Notes: generated from the sequence alone by a model not told the origin. A stretch of DNA of 64,000 nucleotides from Paralichthys olivaceus (GCF_024713975.1 NC_091093.1:16613501-16677500); one strand, 5' to 3'. Positions 52,010 to 64,000 are shown, counted from the stretch's first letter. Translations and numbers: made by a program.

Positions 52010-52440
52010 GAATGAGTAGTGGGCCGCTGTAGACCAGGGTTGAGCCTGCGGAGGGCTGCAGATGATTGTCTAGTCATTTATATCTTCCAACTCAGTGAGC
52101 TTTAGGTCTTGTACTCTGAGTTTGCATAAGAATAGAATCAGGTCCTGTGAACTTCCCCAACCTATTGACCCAGCACCCCAGACATGAATAGCTCTGCTTT
52201 GAGGCTCCCCAGCCTCTCCAACAAGCTTTAACCATGCCTTAAGTCCCAATCATGGTAATTTAATATATCTTAAGCCCGGCTGTTTTGCTGGAGCCCCTCT
52301 ACAGTTTATTTTAGGCATTCTCTGCTTCTCACCTCATCAGCGCTTCTCCTAATTTGACGAATTTAAGGAGCTGCCGTGGCACTACAAGTTCCTTTTCAAC
52401 AGCTAAATAAGCCTCAATTCCATATAATTAGAAAAAGGGT
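52010..52440. promoter_or_regulatory. Candidate conserved non-coding block
   Basis: More than 400 bases of non-repetitive sequence, without CpG depletion artefacts or simple repeats, includes TTTGCATAAG (octamer-like), ATCATGGTAATTTAATAT and CTCCTAATTTGACGAATTTA. No reading frame spans it. The call rests on its contrast to the flanks and its position in the mir-9 domain. Confidence 0.3.
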
Positions 52441-55400
52441 TTTTTTTTCTATATTATTATTCAGTCTGTTGATTTAGAATAAAGAGGACAAATCTCACCA
52501 GTGGTGGACAGACTGAGGATGTCTCAAATGCACCAGTGCAACACAAGTGGCAGCTTTAGGTCCAGTAACGTGGGGTTTGTGGACACAGAGATCACATTTA
52601 TTTCTAGCAACATTACTTTATATATGTGATCTGGGGAGACTGGCTGTGGAAGTTAAAGATGCTGACGTGGAGTTCACAAGAACTCTCTTGTGATTGTAGA
52701 GCAAACAGGCCTTTCAAATGAGAAAGGCATGAAAAAGTCCCTTTAGAAGTAAAGAGACTGCATTTCTTTCACATATTTCATATTGTATTTGTGTGTCAGA
52801 AAAGCAGAATCAAATTTTCCACAATTTGAGCAATTATCACTCAAAATGTATAAAATCCTAGAAGAAACTGTCATTTTCATTGCTACCAGCTTTCCATAAA
52901 AGTGACAAATTAAAGGGTCAGTCATGTACAGTATGAGGACAGTTTAAATGTGTTCAAAATGAACACAGAGAAAGATGACAAAAGTAACCCAAATTGAAAT
53001 TTAGCATATTTCCTTTAAAAGAAGTATTATGGGCTAAATGGAAAGCCTGTGAAAGCCATAATACATCGTTACAACACAAACTACAGTGGCACACAGTAAA
53101 GCTCATACTGCCACCAAGACCCAATCGTCCCCTTAAATTCAATCCAGCTGCAATAAATGAAGAACAGATATATGTATTTGTCTTCCTCTCACTCAACACT
53201 CATGTCATTCATCTGGCTGAAGGACTTGTGTACCTGTCAGTGATAAATGTTTTTGAAAACTAAACTATACGCGATTTAACTTCCTCATACTAAATGGAGA
53301 GGGACAATTAATATGATTGTCAAAAAGTGTTGGTGTTTGTAAAACTTCTTACAAAAATAAAATTGGATTGCATTATAAACATTTTTCATGTTAAATATAT
53401 GTAACAAGAAACATTCAAATCAAAATACCAATGAGCGAATAAAGGTTTTTATGGCCACAGAAACCAGTGTGGTCAACCAGTTACAGTCTGGAAATATTTT
53501 GTTCTTATACAAATAATATTCCCACATAAGAATGATCTAAATTAATGTATTAAATAAATGATAAAAGATATGTTTGTCTGCTCTCATGAAGATTGACCTG
53601 TGTTGCTGTCACTGTGGCACCACCTGCTGGAAAAACAGCTAAATGTTTCCTCACCTCAAGTTCCAGTCTTAAATACTCACTAGCATTTACCTTTTAACAC
53701 AAACACAAAAATGTCCACATGCTCAATATGGACACACAAATGGCAACACAACAAATTACTGCAAATTATTGCTCAAACCTATTTTTGCCTTTTCTTCATT
53801 TAGCTAATATGTTCAAAATAGTCAAAGTTAGTTTGCAGCTCTGCTGAACTAGGTTAAAGTTTGCATTTTCCCTCAGCAACAGATTGTGCAAACACCATAC
53901 ACAACTCAAACAGCATTTCATGAAATCCTCTTTTGTCCGTCTGCAAGAAAACACATTCAGTTTTCTACATACGAAAAAATATTGTGAACTTGTATCTCAG
54001 GTTATATATCATCCAAAAAGAGATGGTGCATGTGTATGATGGTATCAATCAAATCACAATTCTCATAGCGCTTTAACAAGGTGTGACATCCTCCTAACCC
54101 TCAACAAGAGTAAAAAAAAACTACAACAAATTTTTTTTTATGATGTATGATGTGTAGGAATGAATAACTGAAGTGAAATAATAAAAAGACACAATCTTTT
54201 AAAATGTCTTTGTTGTGTTTTGTGGGTAAACTTTGTCAAAAACCTTTTGAGATGATGCATCTGATGGAATTTAGTGTGCAAACAATACACCATGTGAATT
54301 TCCACTCAAAGTAAAATACTTTCAACCGTCCATCTCACCTCTTCAATGCAGTGCATTGTTCACTTCCTGTGGCTGATGAGCTTGGAGGATGGGGCACACA
54401 TGGACATTTTCCCAAACACAGACACGGGACTGGTGCTGAAACAAGGACCTCATCAAAGTTTGGGACACAAAAAAACGTTCTGTCGCTGCAGATCCACAAA
54501 CTCCCAGAGAGTAGAGATTTGTACAAGACAACAAAGCTCGCGTTTGTTTCTCTACCCTCCTCGACCCAATCAAAGCCTCTAATGACCACGGTCTCTCCTC
54601 AGAGAGTGGACATCAAATAGTAGCAATTATCTGTGCAAACTCTGATGAGGTGGAATCTCGTGCATTCATGGCTTCACATTCAACAACAATCTCATTCAGT
54701 GCACAACCACAGCCCAGTGAGGCCCACTCTGCAAAAATACTAATGATCTCTAATGAAGGTCCATACTATGATTCATGCCATCCACGATCACATGATGCAG
54801 GACACACAATTCACACACACACAAGCACATGCACACACACACACACACGCACAGCCACACACAGATTTTAGCAGTTGACTGAAAACTCTTTAGGTTCATC
54901 TTAATTTGGCATTAAATCTTTGTCAAATAATTAGTTTAGAGGAAATAAAAGATGTGCACTGTGAGCAGGACTCTGCTGTGTCCAGCAGGATGTTCAGTTG
55001 CAGTCTCAGAATTCTGACTGTCGCTTTCTTTAACACATGAAATGCAGAATTGTCCTATTCTTTGCTCTCCCATCTTAACAACCAGGCCACGTCTCTGCTG
55101 TGTTTCAGCCAAACCACAGAAAAAAGCAACCGGGAGGTCATCTCTGCACTTTGGTCTGAGTGTATTCATGTATGGACTGTTTGATGGATTGCAATATCAT
55201 TTTAAACAAGTAATCATGGATACATTATTGGTGATCCTCTGACTTCTCCTCTAGAGTCAAGAACAGCTTCACATCTCTGATTTTCAGTGAAATGTTGTTA
55301 CAGCGATTAAAATTGGGTGAAGATGTTTATTTCTCCCTCAGGATGAATTGTTTTCTCTCAGCTGATGACCAGTTTTCTGGTTTATGACTATATATCTGAT

Positions 55401-55536
55401 GTATTAGTGACATTGTCATCATCCAGCTGAATGTCAGCATGCAAGCTCACTTATATCAGCATTCAAGTCAAACCAGTGCAGTGCTTTAACCATGGCTGTA
55501 GATCAACACAAGTTGATTGTGTTAATTTTCAAGTCT

Positions 55537-55571
<35 letters not shown>

Positions 55572-55608
55572 CTATAGGATCCCTGTGGCAGTGAGGCAGT
55601 GAGGCAGG

Positions 55609-55643
55609 GAGAGGAGAGGAGAGGAGAGGAGAGGAGAGGAGAG
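55609..55643. repeat. (GGAGA)n tract
   Basis: About seven GAGAG-G pentamers in a row, homopurine on the plus strand. Confidence 0.9.
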
Positions 55644-56499
55644 CACACAATCACAGGGCCACAGTGTCTCTGCAGCCGGGGCAGAGCAATGTGCGCACAT
55701 CAGGTTTTGTGAGGCCCTGACGAGATGTGACAGCCCAGCTCTCACTAAAAGATCCCTGAATTTAGTCCATTTTTATGCCTTTTCCATTTACAATGCTTCA
55801 GTGGAGATTTCTTTATTTCAGAATGGACAATGGTCTCTTTCTTTCTCATTCCCTACATCTCCCTCTCTCTCCCTCACACACACACACACACACATGCACA
55901 CACTCACACACACACAAAGCCTCGCTGGCAGACGCACGCACACTTGCTTGCTGTCATGCTCATTTTGATGGTAATTAATGACATCACCACTGCGTGCGGG
56001 TGCATGGTGGTGCGTGTGTGTGTATGGGGGGGGGTTGCGTTTGTTTGTTGAGCAAACCGTGGGAACAGGGAGCTCTCCAGGGTGGCGAGTCAGGGCCTCC
56101 AACAATACATATGCTGTTGCTTTTCACCCAAACACCCTCCCTTCCCAGGAGAATCATTCGTCTCCCCTCCTCTCCTGTCCCCCTCTTTCCCTCCTTTTCC
56201 CTCCACGACTTTCCCTCCTTTCATTGTATTTGTCGCAACGTGGAGTGTGAGGTTGCTGCCCCCTCTCTGTCAGTGTGTCTCATCAGCATCAACTTGGATG
56301 GAGCATAGGGTCTCTGTGAAGATATGTCACCAGGGAGAATTATGAGACAGTCACTGTGAAACATAGTTCAAGAGTGTAAAGCAACTCTTTTTATTCACTG
56401 CTGCTACGGTATGAGTATTACTTCTCTGTAATACTACTTTTTTTGTACTTTCTTAACTCATTCATTCTGCTTCACAAAAGTACATCTCTCTATTTTGGA

Positions 56500-58210
56500 T
56501 GCTTCAGGCGGTCTTTGCAAAATTGAAACAGAATGATATAAAATACTTCAGACCTAATGTCAATATCCCTTGAAGTTTAAAAAAAGAAGAAAATGCAGCC
56601 AAAGAATCCAAAAAAAGAAGCCTTGAGTTAATTTCCCCAAAAGCTTTTAAAAAATGTTTTAATTGCATCTGACCCCCTGAAAATGATTAATACTTCTCTC
56701 ATCTCAGGCCAATTCCCTTTAAAAAAAGAATAATTAAGATGCTTCAGTAATAGAAAATTACAGGCCCATATCCACCCTCCCATTTTTGGGCAAATTCATA
56801 GACAAAGCTGTTCGTCAACAACTTAACACCTTCTCTGCAATAAAAGATTCTTAATTAATAATAAGTCTTAATTTCTTCCAATCTAGATTTGAAACACAAC
56901 CCAGCACTGAGACTGCTCTCATGAAAGTCCTAAACGATGTCTATCTAAAAACAAATGATGGCAAAGTGTCTGTCTTCATTGTACTGGATCTCATTCGATA
57001 CAGTTGACCACTGCTGGACAGACTGGAAAACTGGGTAGGACTCTCTAGTACAGCTCTCAACTAGTTCAAACCTGTTCTGAAGGATAGAGACTATTTTGTA
57101 TCAGCTGGTCCTTACAGATCTGAACCAACGGGAGTGACGCGTGGAGTTCCCCAAGGATCCATTCTTGGTCCAGCTCTGTTCAACATCTACATGCTCCCAC
57201 TAGCTTGCATCAGACAATAAAATATCCTACCATAATTACACAGATGACACACAGATGTATTTAACAAAAACACGACAAAACCAATGCACTACTCAGAGGA
57301 CCAAGCCAAAGTCTCCAGGTTTGTTCATTTACTAAAATAAAATGGGCTGTTGAACTTGTTCGTTAACATATTTTAAATAAATGAATCATTAGAAATAATA
57401 TTCAGTGTTGTGTTTTAAATAAGGACGAAACAGAAACAACTGTTTTTGGTGCCAAAAAGGAACATTCAAATGCCAGTGCTCATTTTAAAAACCTACATTT
57501 TAAGAACTCAAACCATGTCAGGACTCATCAACAGAATTCCAAAATCCATCGTCTACCACCTTGAGAAATAGCAAGGCTCAGAGGATTCATGTCTCAGCAG
57601 GTGCTGATGCCTTTGTTTTTTGCAGACTTGATTATTGTAATGGCGTCTTTACAGGTCTCTGCGAAAAATAAATGAGGCAACTGCAGCTTATTTAAAATGC
57701 TGCTGCCCAAGTCCTCACCATAACCAAGAAAATTGAACACATCACCCCTGTGTTCAGAACTTTACACTGGTTTCCAATGAAGCAAAGACTTGATTTCCAA
57801 ATATTGTTTTCAGATTGACCTACAAAACATTGAATGGTGTGATAACACGTGTGATATGCTGCTCTGCTACGAACCATCCAGACATTTGAAATTCTCTGGG
57901 CCGTTCTGAGGGTCAGGACCAAACATGCAGAAGCAGCTTTCAGTTTTTATGCAGCACAGATTTGGAATAAACTTTCAGAGCACCTAAGGTCTGCCCCAAC
58001 TCTCTGCACCTTTAAACAGAGGCTTAAAAACTTTCTGTTTGCCATTGCTTTTCCTGATGCCACTGTTATACACACACAGTGTTTTAAACCTACTATATTT
58101 AAACTGTTTGTTTTATTTCCTCTCTTTTATAAATGGTCTCTGGCTTGTGCATCATATATGATAATGCACTGTGTCTGAAATGTACTTTATAAATAAAGTT
58201 GCCTTGCAGT
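56500..58210 (+). mobile_element. Decayed L2-type LINE with reverse transcriptase remnant
   Basis: Reading across several frameshifts and stops, the order is NYRPIS-like and FLGKFIDKAV-like words (about 56,755-56,830), the reverse transcriptase signature GVPQGSILGPALF (57,142-57,180), a DTQMY active-site region with YTDD in place of YADD (about 57,234-57,256), a late LHWFPMKQR-like motif (about 57,765) and FKQRLKNF near the end (about 58,010). The 3' end is TTTATAAATAAAGTTGCC. The structure is that of the C-terminal half of an L2-clade non-LTR retrotransposon. It is inactive: the 5' half is missing and the frame is broken many times. Confidence 0.8.
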
Positions 58211-58950
58211 CATAGACATGTCTCTTACATCTGCAGCTTCTGTTGACACTTTCATATTTCAGTTTTTCGTATTACAATTGACTGTGTCTGTGTTTTTAGG
58301 TATTTGGTTTGAGATCAGGTTTTGCATAGAAGATGTTTAGCTCAGTCTGTCTGTTTAATTGTGTCGTCGGCTTGTGGTTCACTGCCTGTTACGTCCCCTT
58401 TTTTATAATAGAAACAAAGACAGGACAATCAAAATAATATATATATAATAATAAGACAAAAGTGTTTATATACAAGTGTGTGGTCAAACAAAGGGACGGT
58501 TTTACAAATGTGGGGGAGGTGAGGACAAGGTGGTTGGTGTCAAAGAAACTGAATTGAATGTAAGAAAATACAGCCTGACCCATTATCTATTCTTAAAATA
58601 AAACAACCAAAATGCTTCACTAACTCACCTAAAGACACAGCTCTCAAAATACATGAGTCACACCAACCAATAACCCCAGCATTATTCACCTAATAACCTA
58701 ATGTCCAAACAAAGAAAAAACTCCACAAATCTTACAAACACTCTGAATACAAAACAGGAAAACATCAAAACAGCACACACACTAGCAGATCTGAGACCAG
58801 GCAAAAAAGGCAGCGAACTCTGAGGGCTTGCTCCCTTTATTCTGGAGACCGGGCTGCGATAGGCTGATGAGGATTGGGGGGGACCAATGAGCTGAACCAA
58901 TGCAACACCTGCACAGGTGGCAGCCATCATCATCATCATCAGCAGCACCT
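58211..58950. other. Intergenic, possible older mobile element flank
   Basis: No gene is seen. From 58,385 (TGTTACGTCCCC) the sequence has the look of an interspersed element that continues through AGATCTGAGACCAGGCAAAA and CTCCCTTTATTCTGG into the minisatellite. I cannot name the family. A (CAT)n tract occurs at about 58,925-58,940. Confidence 0.35.
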
Positions 58951-59632
58951 GGGAGAGAGAGACAGGGGAGGGAGAGAGAGACAGGGGAGAGAGAGAGAGA
59001 CAGGGGAGGGAGAGAGAGACAGGGGAGAGAGAGAGAGACAGGGGAGGGAGAGAGAGACAGGGGAGAGAGAGAGAGACAGGGGAGGGGGGTAGACAGGGGA
59101 GGGAGAGAGATAAGGGAGGGGGGAGACAGGGGAGGGAGAGAGACAGGGGAGAGAGAGAGAGACAGGGGAGGGAGAGAGAGACAGGGGAGAGAGAGAGAGA
59201 CAGGGGAGGGAGAGAGAGACAGGGGAGAGAGAGAGAGAGAGACAGGGGAGAGAGAGAGAGACAGGGGAGGGAGAGAGAGACAGGGGAGAGAGAGAGAGAC
59301 AGGGGAGGGAGAGAGAGACAGGGGAGAGAGAGAGAGACAGGGGAGGGGGTAGACAGGGGAGGGAGAGAGAGACAAGGGAGGGGGGCAGGGGAGGGAGAGA
59401 GACAAGGGAGGGGGGGAGACAGGGGAGGGAGAGAGACAGGGGAGAGAGAGAGAGAGAGACAGGGGAGGGAGAGAGAGACAGGGGAGAGAGAGAGAGACAG
59501 GGGAGGGAGAGAGAGACAGGGGAGAGAGAGAGAGAGACAGGGGAGGCAGAGAGAGACAGGGGAGGGAGAGAGAGAGAGACAAGGGAGGGAGAGAGACAGG
59601 GGAGGGAAGTAGAGACAAGGGAGGGGGGGGGG
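58951..59632 (+). repeat. Homopurine minisatellite, about 19-bp unit
   Basis: Near-perfect alternation of GACAGGGGAGGGAGAGAGA and GACAGGGGAGAGAGAGAGA (a 38-base dimer) for some 680 bases. It is almost wholly A and G on the plus strand apart from one C per unit. Several frames on both strands are open through it because the unit contains no stop; none is a gene. Confidence 0.97.
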
Positions 59633-59699
59633 GACCATCGGATCATCTGGTGGCATCAAGGAGACCATCCATGGTGTCACAGTGTCCCGGTCCAATGCT

Positions 59700-62399
59700 G
59701 AATCCCGCTGCCTCTGCCTCCAGCTCTCCTAACTGTTAGACCCTTTGAGTCAACCTCTGGCCGTGTGCGTCAAGGCCAGAGGAGCCTCCACGGCCGCAGA
59801 GATATTTTGATATTTCTTTTACACCTAAACCTGCGGAACCTTTAAATCAAAAAGACATGTACAACATAAACAGAGGAATGTTTTAATTCTTGTGTTGCGC
59901 AGGCACTGTCTGTTGTAAAGTATAGTTTAGATGTTGATCTGGGAATTGTTGTTGTGTCATTGAAGTGAAATGAAACTTGCTTTATCCAATCGAATGATAA
60001 CACAACAGAAACCAAGCATAAGGGACTCAAACTTCAACAAGGAGCACGACAATTTCTTCTCCACTTTTCTCTTTGTGTTTTTATAAAACAGGCTTCCAGG
60101 AGGATTTTTTTATTGGCGCACAGATGTATGTTCAAAATGTACGATAATCAATAGACTAAGCAATAATCACAATGGTGATCAAATTCTTTCTCTTGTGCTC
60201 TAATTAGCAGCAGGTGGAGCACTACATTAACCAACCATTCAGTTTCTTCCCCTCTCACATGTTTTAAAGCAGCTCTGGTTAAACTGAGGCCTTTGTGGCT
60301 GAATCAAAGCTCTCCCCTGCTATGAATAGTGATTTCTTTGCTTCTCCTCCTCAGCAGTGGCCGGCTGAGAGGTCTTCTCCCCTGAGACTCCCCTTTGACC
60401 CCAACAAATGGACTCTTGTCGAATGAATAAAAAAAAGTGACTGGCCTTTAGTGATGCCTGGTGTTTGGCCAATTGATGTTTGATGAGTGATCACAATGAC
60501 AGAAAGGATCCTACAGGGAGACTGGTGCAGCTCAGAGCTCAGCGGGACGTCCTGTGATATGACATCAGCATTACAAGCCCAGGACCATGAGGACGTCTGT
60601 GAGGTTAAATTATGGGGTGAGTCCTCAACATAAGTGTTGAGAGATAACTGAAAACTGCTTTTTTACCCTTTGCATAACAATAAGCATCTTCAGCCTTGTG
60701 TTTTTCTTTTTCAAATTAAAAAATAATGAAATAGTCAGAGACAAAGAGAGAAAATGTGAACACAGACTGATGGATTGTCATCGTCATGTGGTTCTTTTTA
60801 CTGACGAGTCTTATTGAGACAACAAGAGCCCCTGATATCTCATTCAATGTCCTGGTGAGACCACTTGGTGAGGACAGTGAGAAAATGCAGGTTTTTGCAT
60901 CTATCTATTGGCCCAGATGGACTCTGTAGCCTGCTCCAATCAGCTCACAAAGGTGATATAATTGCCAGGGCAGGATGGGACAAGGCCGCTGCCTTTGGAG
61001 TTCTTCAGTCTCCTCTTTTTCCCATTGCACCTATTCTCTCCCACTCTATACACACTAATTATAGTCCCCTCCCTCATTGTCCCATTATCCTCCAACAACT
61101 GGCCAATTTGTCCCTCCAGCTTGGCTCCCGCCTCCCCTCCTGCTGCGTTATTTAGCCCCTCTTCTGCACTTCAATGGCAGGTACTGATTGGAGAACTTCC
61201 ACAACCTCTTTGCTATTCCTCAAAAAAATCCCTCCTCCCCTTCCCAGCAACCTTTAATCTGATTACAGGCTTTCTGCAGCTTTTCAGAGGAGGCCAGTCC
61301 CAGGAGGACAATGGCAGACCAAGTGGTTTCACAAACACTCTCCCCAGGGTCTTATGATTCACAAGAGGAGCCACGTCCACATTCGTCCGGCATCAGGCCC
61401 CAGCAAGACCTGTCTACACACAGAGTTAACATCATCAACATCTCTGTTACAGTGATAGTGTCTTTGCACCGTAGGAATAAAAACAACAAGAAAACATTCA
61501 TCAAAAAAAAAGATTGGACTTGAGTCGAGCTCCATCATGTGTCTGTCTTCGCAGGGGAAACAAAAACTGGAGCCAACTAACATTATTGAGCCTTTACTGT
61601 TTAAAACTCATGACACTTAGGGATATTAACTATTTGTCTCTTACTGGAGGCTACAAATCAACCAGTGCTCCAAGTTTCCTGAGAAGCCCGATTTAGATTA
61701 AATTTGCTGGAGGATGTAAAGTGACTTTACAGATTTATGCTGTTTTGCATTTTGATATAACTGGAATCTTTCCTCATGATTTCATTGCAATATCATTACG
61801 ATGGTGTGGCTCAAATAGCAGCATCTGTTTATGTCATTGTTAATAAACCCAACACCATGTCTCACTGTGTAAACATCTAACAGAGACACTGGAATATTGA
61901 CACATTATTTTTATGTGCGTTGGAAAACATCTACACAGCGTTTGAAAATTAGAAAGCAATAATTGTAATGAGCAGCTCAGAGACTATATTGAGGGAATTT
62001 CTAACTTCATCTGTTTTGGCTAAACTTTATTTACACTATAATAGAATCACAATCCAAAACCAAAATAAATATCTTCGTGATTGAAGGCATATGATATTTG
62101 AGTGTCTTCTAATCTTCGGCCCTCCACCTTATAAAAAAGATTTAATCTGTAGGTCAACATTGTTTTTTTAAATATAGTAATAGTTCTTATTATGGATTAA
62201 TATAAGACTGACACAAGTGTGTGACAAGGCAGTAAAAGCATTCAGGTATGCTGCTTCTGACAAAGTTTCAGCTCCACCCTCTCTGAATGATTTAACTATG
62301 ACATCATTGTGACATGTATGACTCCGCTTTTTCATCCAAAAATATATTTATCTTTTTCTGTTTTTGTTTCGTATCCGTCACCTGTTATAAACTTTATCA
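59700..62399. other. Intergenic upstream of rhcg 3' end, regulatory-looking blocks
   Basis: No exon is supported. Unique blocks at 60,180-60,560 and 60,840-61,420 are described separately. The remainder (61,500-62,390) is AT-rich with nothing I can name. Confidence 0.45.
60180..61420. promoter_or_regulatory. Candidate conserved regulatory cluster
   Basis: Two long non-repetitive blocks carry dense transcription-factor-like words: CTAATTAGCAGCAGGTGG (homeodomain plus E-box), TTTGACCCC, ACTAATTATAG, GGCCAATTTG and CTTTAATCTGATTACAGG. A 131-codon frame crosses it but is Leu/Pro/Ser-rich without domain or splice support. Conservation with other fish was not tested. Confidence 0.35.
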
Positions 62400-62585
62400 A
62401 CATGCCCACTCACTCACGGTGAATCTCCAGGATTTTCTCGCATCAGCTCCTCTGGACTTTCTGCAGACTTTAGAGGGCCAGTCGGAGAAAGTCAGCAGAA
62501 AGTCCGGAGGCTCTCACTTAGACATTTACGTTCACACATACAGCCCCACCACAGAATGTCTGGAGTTCAGTGCATGACTGAACGA
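62400..62585. repeat. Interspersed repeat, inverted relative of 38.5 kb copy
   Basis: CTGGAGTTCAGTGCATGACTG at the right end is the inverted complement of the start of the 38,515 copy (CAGACATGCACTGAACTC). An 87-codon frame through it is therefore repeat-derived. Confidence 0.5.
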
Positions 62586-62709
62586 ATGTCTGGGAGCAGC
62601 TTATGTTAGCCCTGTAATATGCTGAATTGCTGTAGATTATTATATTTTCATCATGTGTCTTTAAAAATGAGAACAAGAACATGAGAGTAAGGACAATATA
62701 ACTTTATAC

Positions 62710-62715
62710 TTTATT
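62710..62715 (-). terminator. rhcg: rhcg polyadenylation signal candidate
   Basis: TTTATT on the plus strand gives AATAAA on the minus strand, about 800 bases after the rhcg stop codon. The sequence between (62,716-63,514) would be the 3'UTR and has no other feature. Confidence 0.45.
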
Positions 62716-63514
62716 TGAGTTTATCAGCTACTCTAAACATACAATACAGAATAATACAACAAGCAGATTGTAAAACACAATCACATATAGTGTATCAGAA
62801 GTCACCTTCAACACTACACCAAGCAAACTGCTAACAATGTATTAAAGTTACTACAGTTACTCACAAGTCATTTATGCAACAAACAAAAAGCAGAATAGAT
62901 TTGTATATACAACTTACAAAGATCTATACATATAGTTTGAAAGAAATAGGTAGCAGAGTTCAAAGACAGCTTAGTTTAGCGGCATAAGTATATGATTTCT
63001 AAAGGCTTTTTATGCAAAATATTTTCAAAGAAATACATTTGCAATCATTATAAATGGTAACATTTGCAATTAAAAGGTGGGACTTCTGAGTGTTGTTTAG
63101 TCCTTTATAGGAAGGATTAACTCTAATGTAGACAGTACAGTGTTTCCAAACTCATTAACAGTATCTCTCAGTTCTTCGATACATTATAACTTAGAAACAC
63201 ATTGTCTTCTCATCACACTGCATTGAGTCAGTGTATATAAAGCTTCTTTTGAAATAAATTAGAAAGTAATTCCAGTTTGTGTTTTTAGAGCAATACTGGC
63301 TCATCAGATTTTTTTTCTGTATTTTTTTGGTCACTGTTTTATGCAGCTTGGTTATAACTTTAAGTTTCCCAATAAATGTGTGTGAGACAGATTGACCTCC
63401 ATGTAATAAAATGTGTCATGTCTTACAGATTGTCTTCCTCCATTTCTTTGTGTTGTTTCACAGTTATATCAAGTTCAAGGTGACATGAGAGGGTCGGTCT
63501 CCTGTTGTGCAGCT

Positions 63515-63954
63515 CTAACTTTGCTCCACAGAGAAGTTTGACTCAGATCTGTTGAAAGAAATAAGGACAACAAATTAATAGATTAATAAATGAAAGTGAG
63601 GGTGCATGAAAGTGAGGATGCAGGAGGACGTGCATGTGTGAGTGAGCTTACATGTCTTGGTGCTTGTGTATCATGTGGTTGTTGTACTCCAAAACAGGCG
63701 GGATGGACTCCTCATCCTCAGGGACCTGAAACAAAAACATGCAGGATCAGATCGTGAGGCAGAGAGTCAGTGATTTCAGAATGTTTTCCGAGAGCAGGAT
63801 TTAACTTGAAACAGCTGACTTAATTTCCCCTCTAGTTATGTGGCGACATGACACCATCTAGTGGTAGAAATCACTCTCACCTCCCAGTACACTTCATCCT
63901 CAAAGCAGTTGTCATCAGCAGGATCGCCCCAGATAGGAAACCTCAGGATGAGAC
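63515..63954 (-). CDS. rhcg: Rh family C glycoprotein (ammonia channel), last three coding exons, partial
   Basis: Exons, minus strand: 63954-63881, 63725-63652, 63548-63515. Junctions are GT/AG and in phase; the stop is TAG at 63,517-63,515. The encoded cytoplasmic tail reads [15 protein letters not shown], then [27 protein letters not shown] and a final SNFSVEQS. The phrase [15 protein letters not shown] is characteristic of the C-terminal tail of fish Rhcg/Rhbg proteins, and the EYNNHM and SNF ending fits Rhcg1. Rhcg is a 12-helix plasma-membrane channel for NH3, used in fish gill and skin ionocytes for ammonia excretion. All membrane segments lie beyond the right edge of the window, so integrity of the channel cannot be judged. 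Confidence 0.88.
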
Positions 63955-64000
63955 CTTTAAACAGAGAGAAAAAAAAATATATATTTATATATAAAATACG

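Larger units (their letters stand above)
49980..56480. other. Gene desert, no gene seen
   Basis: No exon is supported. CA-type microsatellites lie at 54,808-54,850, 55,554-55,571 and 55,876-55,916, and a (GGAGA)n tract at 55,609-55,643. Unique blocks worth a conservation check lie at 50,650-50,860, 52,010-52,440 and 54,340-54,640. The rest is AT-rich with no structure I can name. Confidence 0.5.

Noticed and set aside
58682-59695. Reading frames of up to 337 codons on both strands over the GACAGGGG repeat.
   Set aside because: The repeat unit lacks stops in several frames at once; the products are low-complexity Ser/Pro/Leu or Arg/Glu/Gly strings. No promoter, splice signal or domain.
60962-61357. 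131-codon plus-strand frame.
   Set aside because: Leu/Pro/Ser-rich with no domain or exon signals; better explained as GC-richer regulatory DNA.
62314-62577. 87-codon plus-strand frame near rhcg.
   Set aside because: Its second half is an inverted copy of the repeat seen at 38.5 kb.
36870-63500. TICRR (treslin) exons expected between kif7 and rhcg by human synteny.
   Set aside because: No peptide resembling treslin was recognised in the open frames of either strand.

Overview
This window comes from a vertebrate nuclear genome, almost certainly a teleost fish. It is AT-rich, with multi-exon genes bounded by GT/AG splice sites, long intergenic stretches, (CA)n/(GT)n microsatellites and interspersed repeats of the kind common in fish. 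All gene calls were made by reading the translated exons and joining them by splice phase. No database search was run.

Layout. 1-5.3 kb: repeat-laden intergenic DNA, including a 434-bp element with 29-bp terminal inverted repeats. 5.3-14.6 kb, minus strand: clec18, a secreted CAP/SCP + EGF-like + C-type lectin protein, in about 12 coding exons. 17.1-22.8 kb, plus strand: fbln7 (fibulin-7), 8 coding exons giving 453 residues. 26.7-36.7 kb, plus strand: kif7, the Hedgehog-pathway kinesin, with a CpG-rich non-coding first exon and 19 coding exons giving about 1362 residues. 39.65-41.6 kb, plus strand: a CpG-rich promoter and spliced non-coding exons, the second of which contains a complete mir-9 hairpin with both mature arms recognisable. 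42-62 kb: a large gene-poor region with several blocks that look like conserved regulatory DNA, a second CpG-rich promoter-like block near 44.2-44.7 kb, two exon-like ORFs near 49.2-49.6 kb, a decayed L2-type LINE (56.5-58.2 kb) and a 680-bp homopurine minisatellite (58.95-59.63 kb). 62.7-64 kb, minus strand: the last three coding exons and 3'UTR of rhcg, a Rhesus-type ammonia channel that continues past the right edge.

Synteny. From memory, human 15q26.1 holds MIR9-3 with its host lncRNA, RHCG, TICRR and KIF7 close together. Finding kif7, mir-9 and rhcg here makes this hairpin the likely mir-9-3 orthologue and makes the gene desert around it the likely mir-9 regulatory domain. CLEC18 and FBLN7 lie on other human chromosomes, so their position beside kif7 is specific to the fish lineage or has been lost in mammals.

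The genes are independent transcription units, not an operon. The points most worth following up are the exonic mir-9, the complementary CA/GT tracts around clec18 exon 2, a stop-free 111-bp intron in kif7 that may be retained in frame, and the unexplained exon-like and CpG-rich blocks between mir-9 and rhcg. I see no novel defence or mobile gene system.
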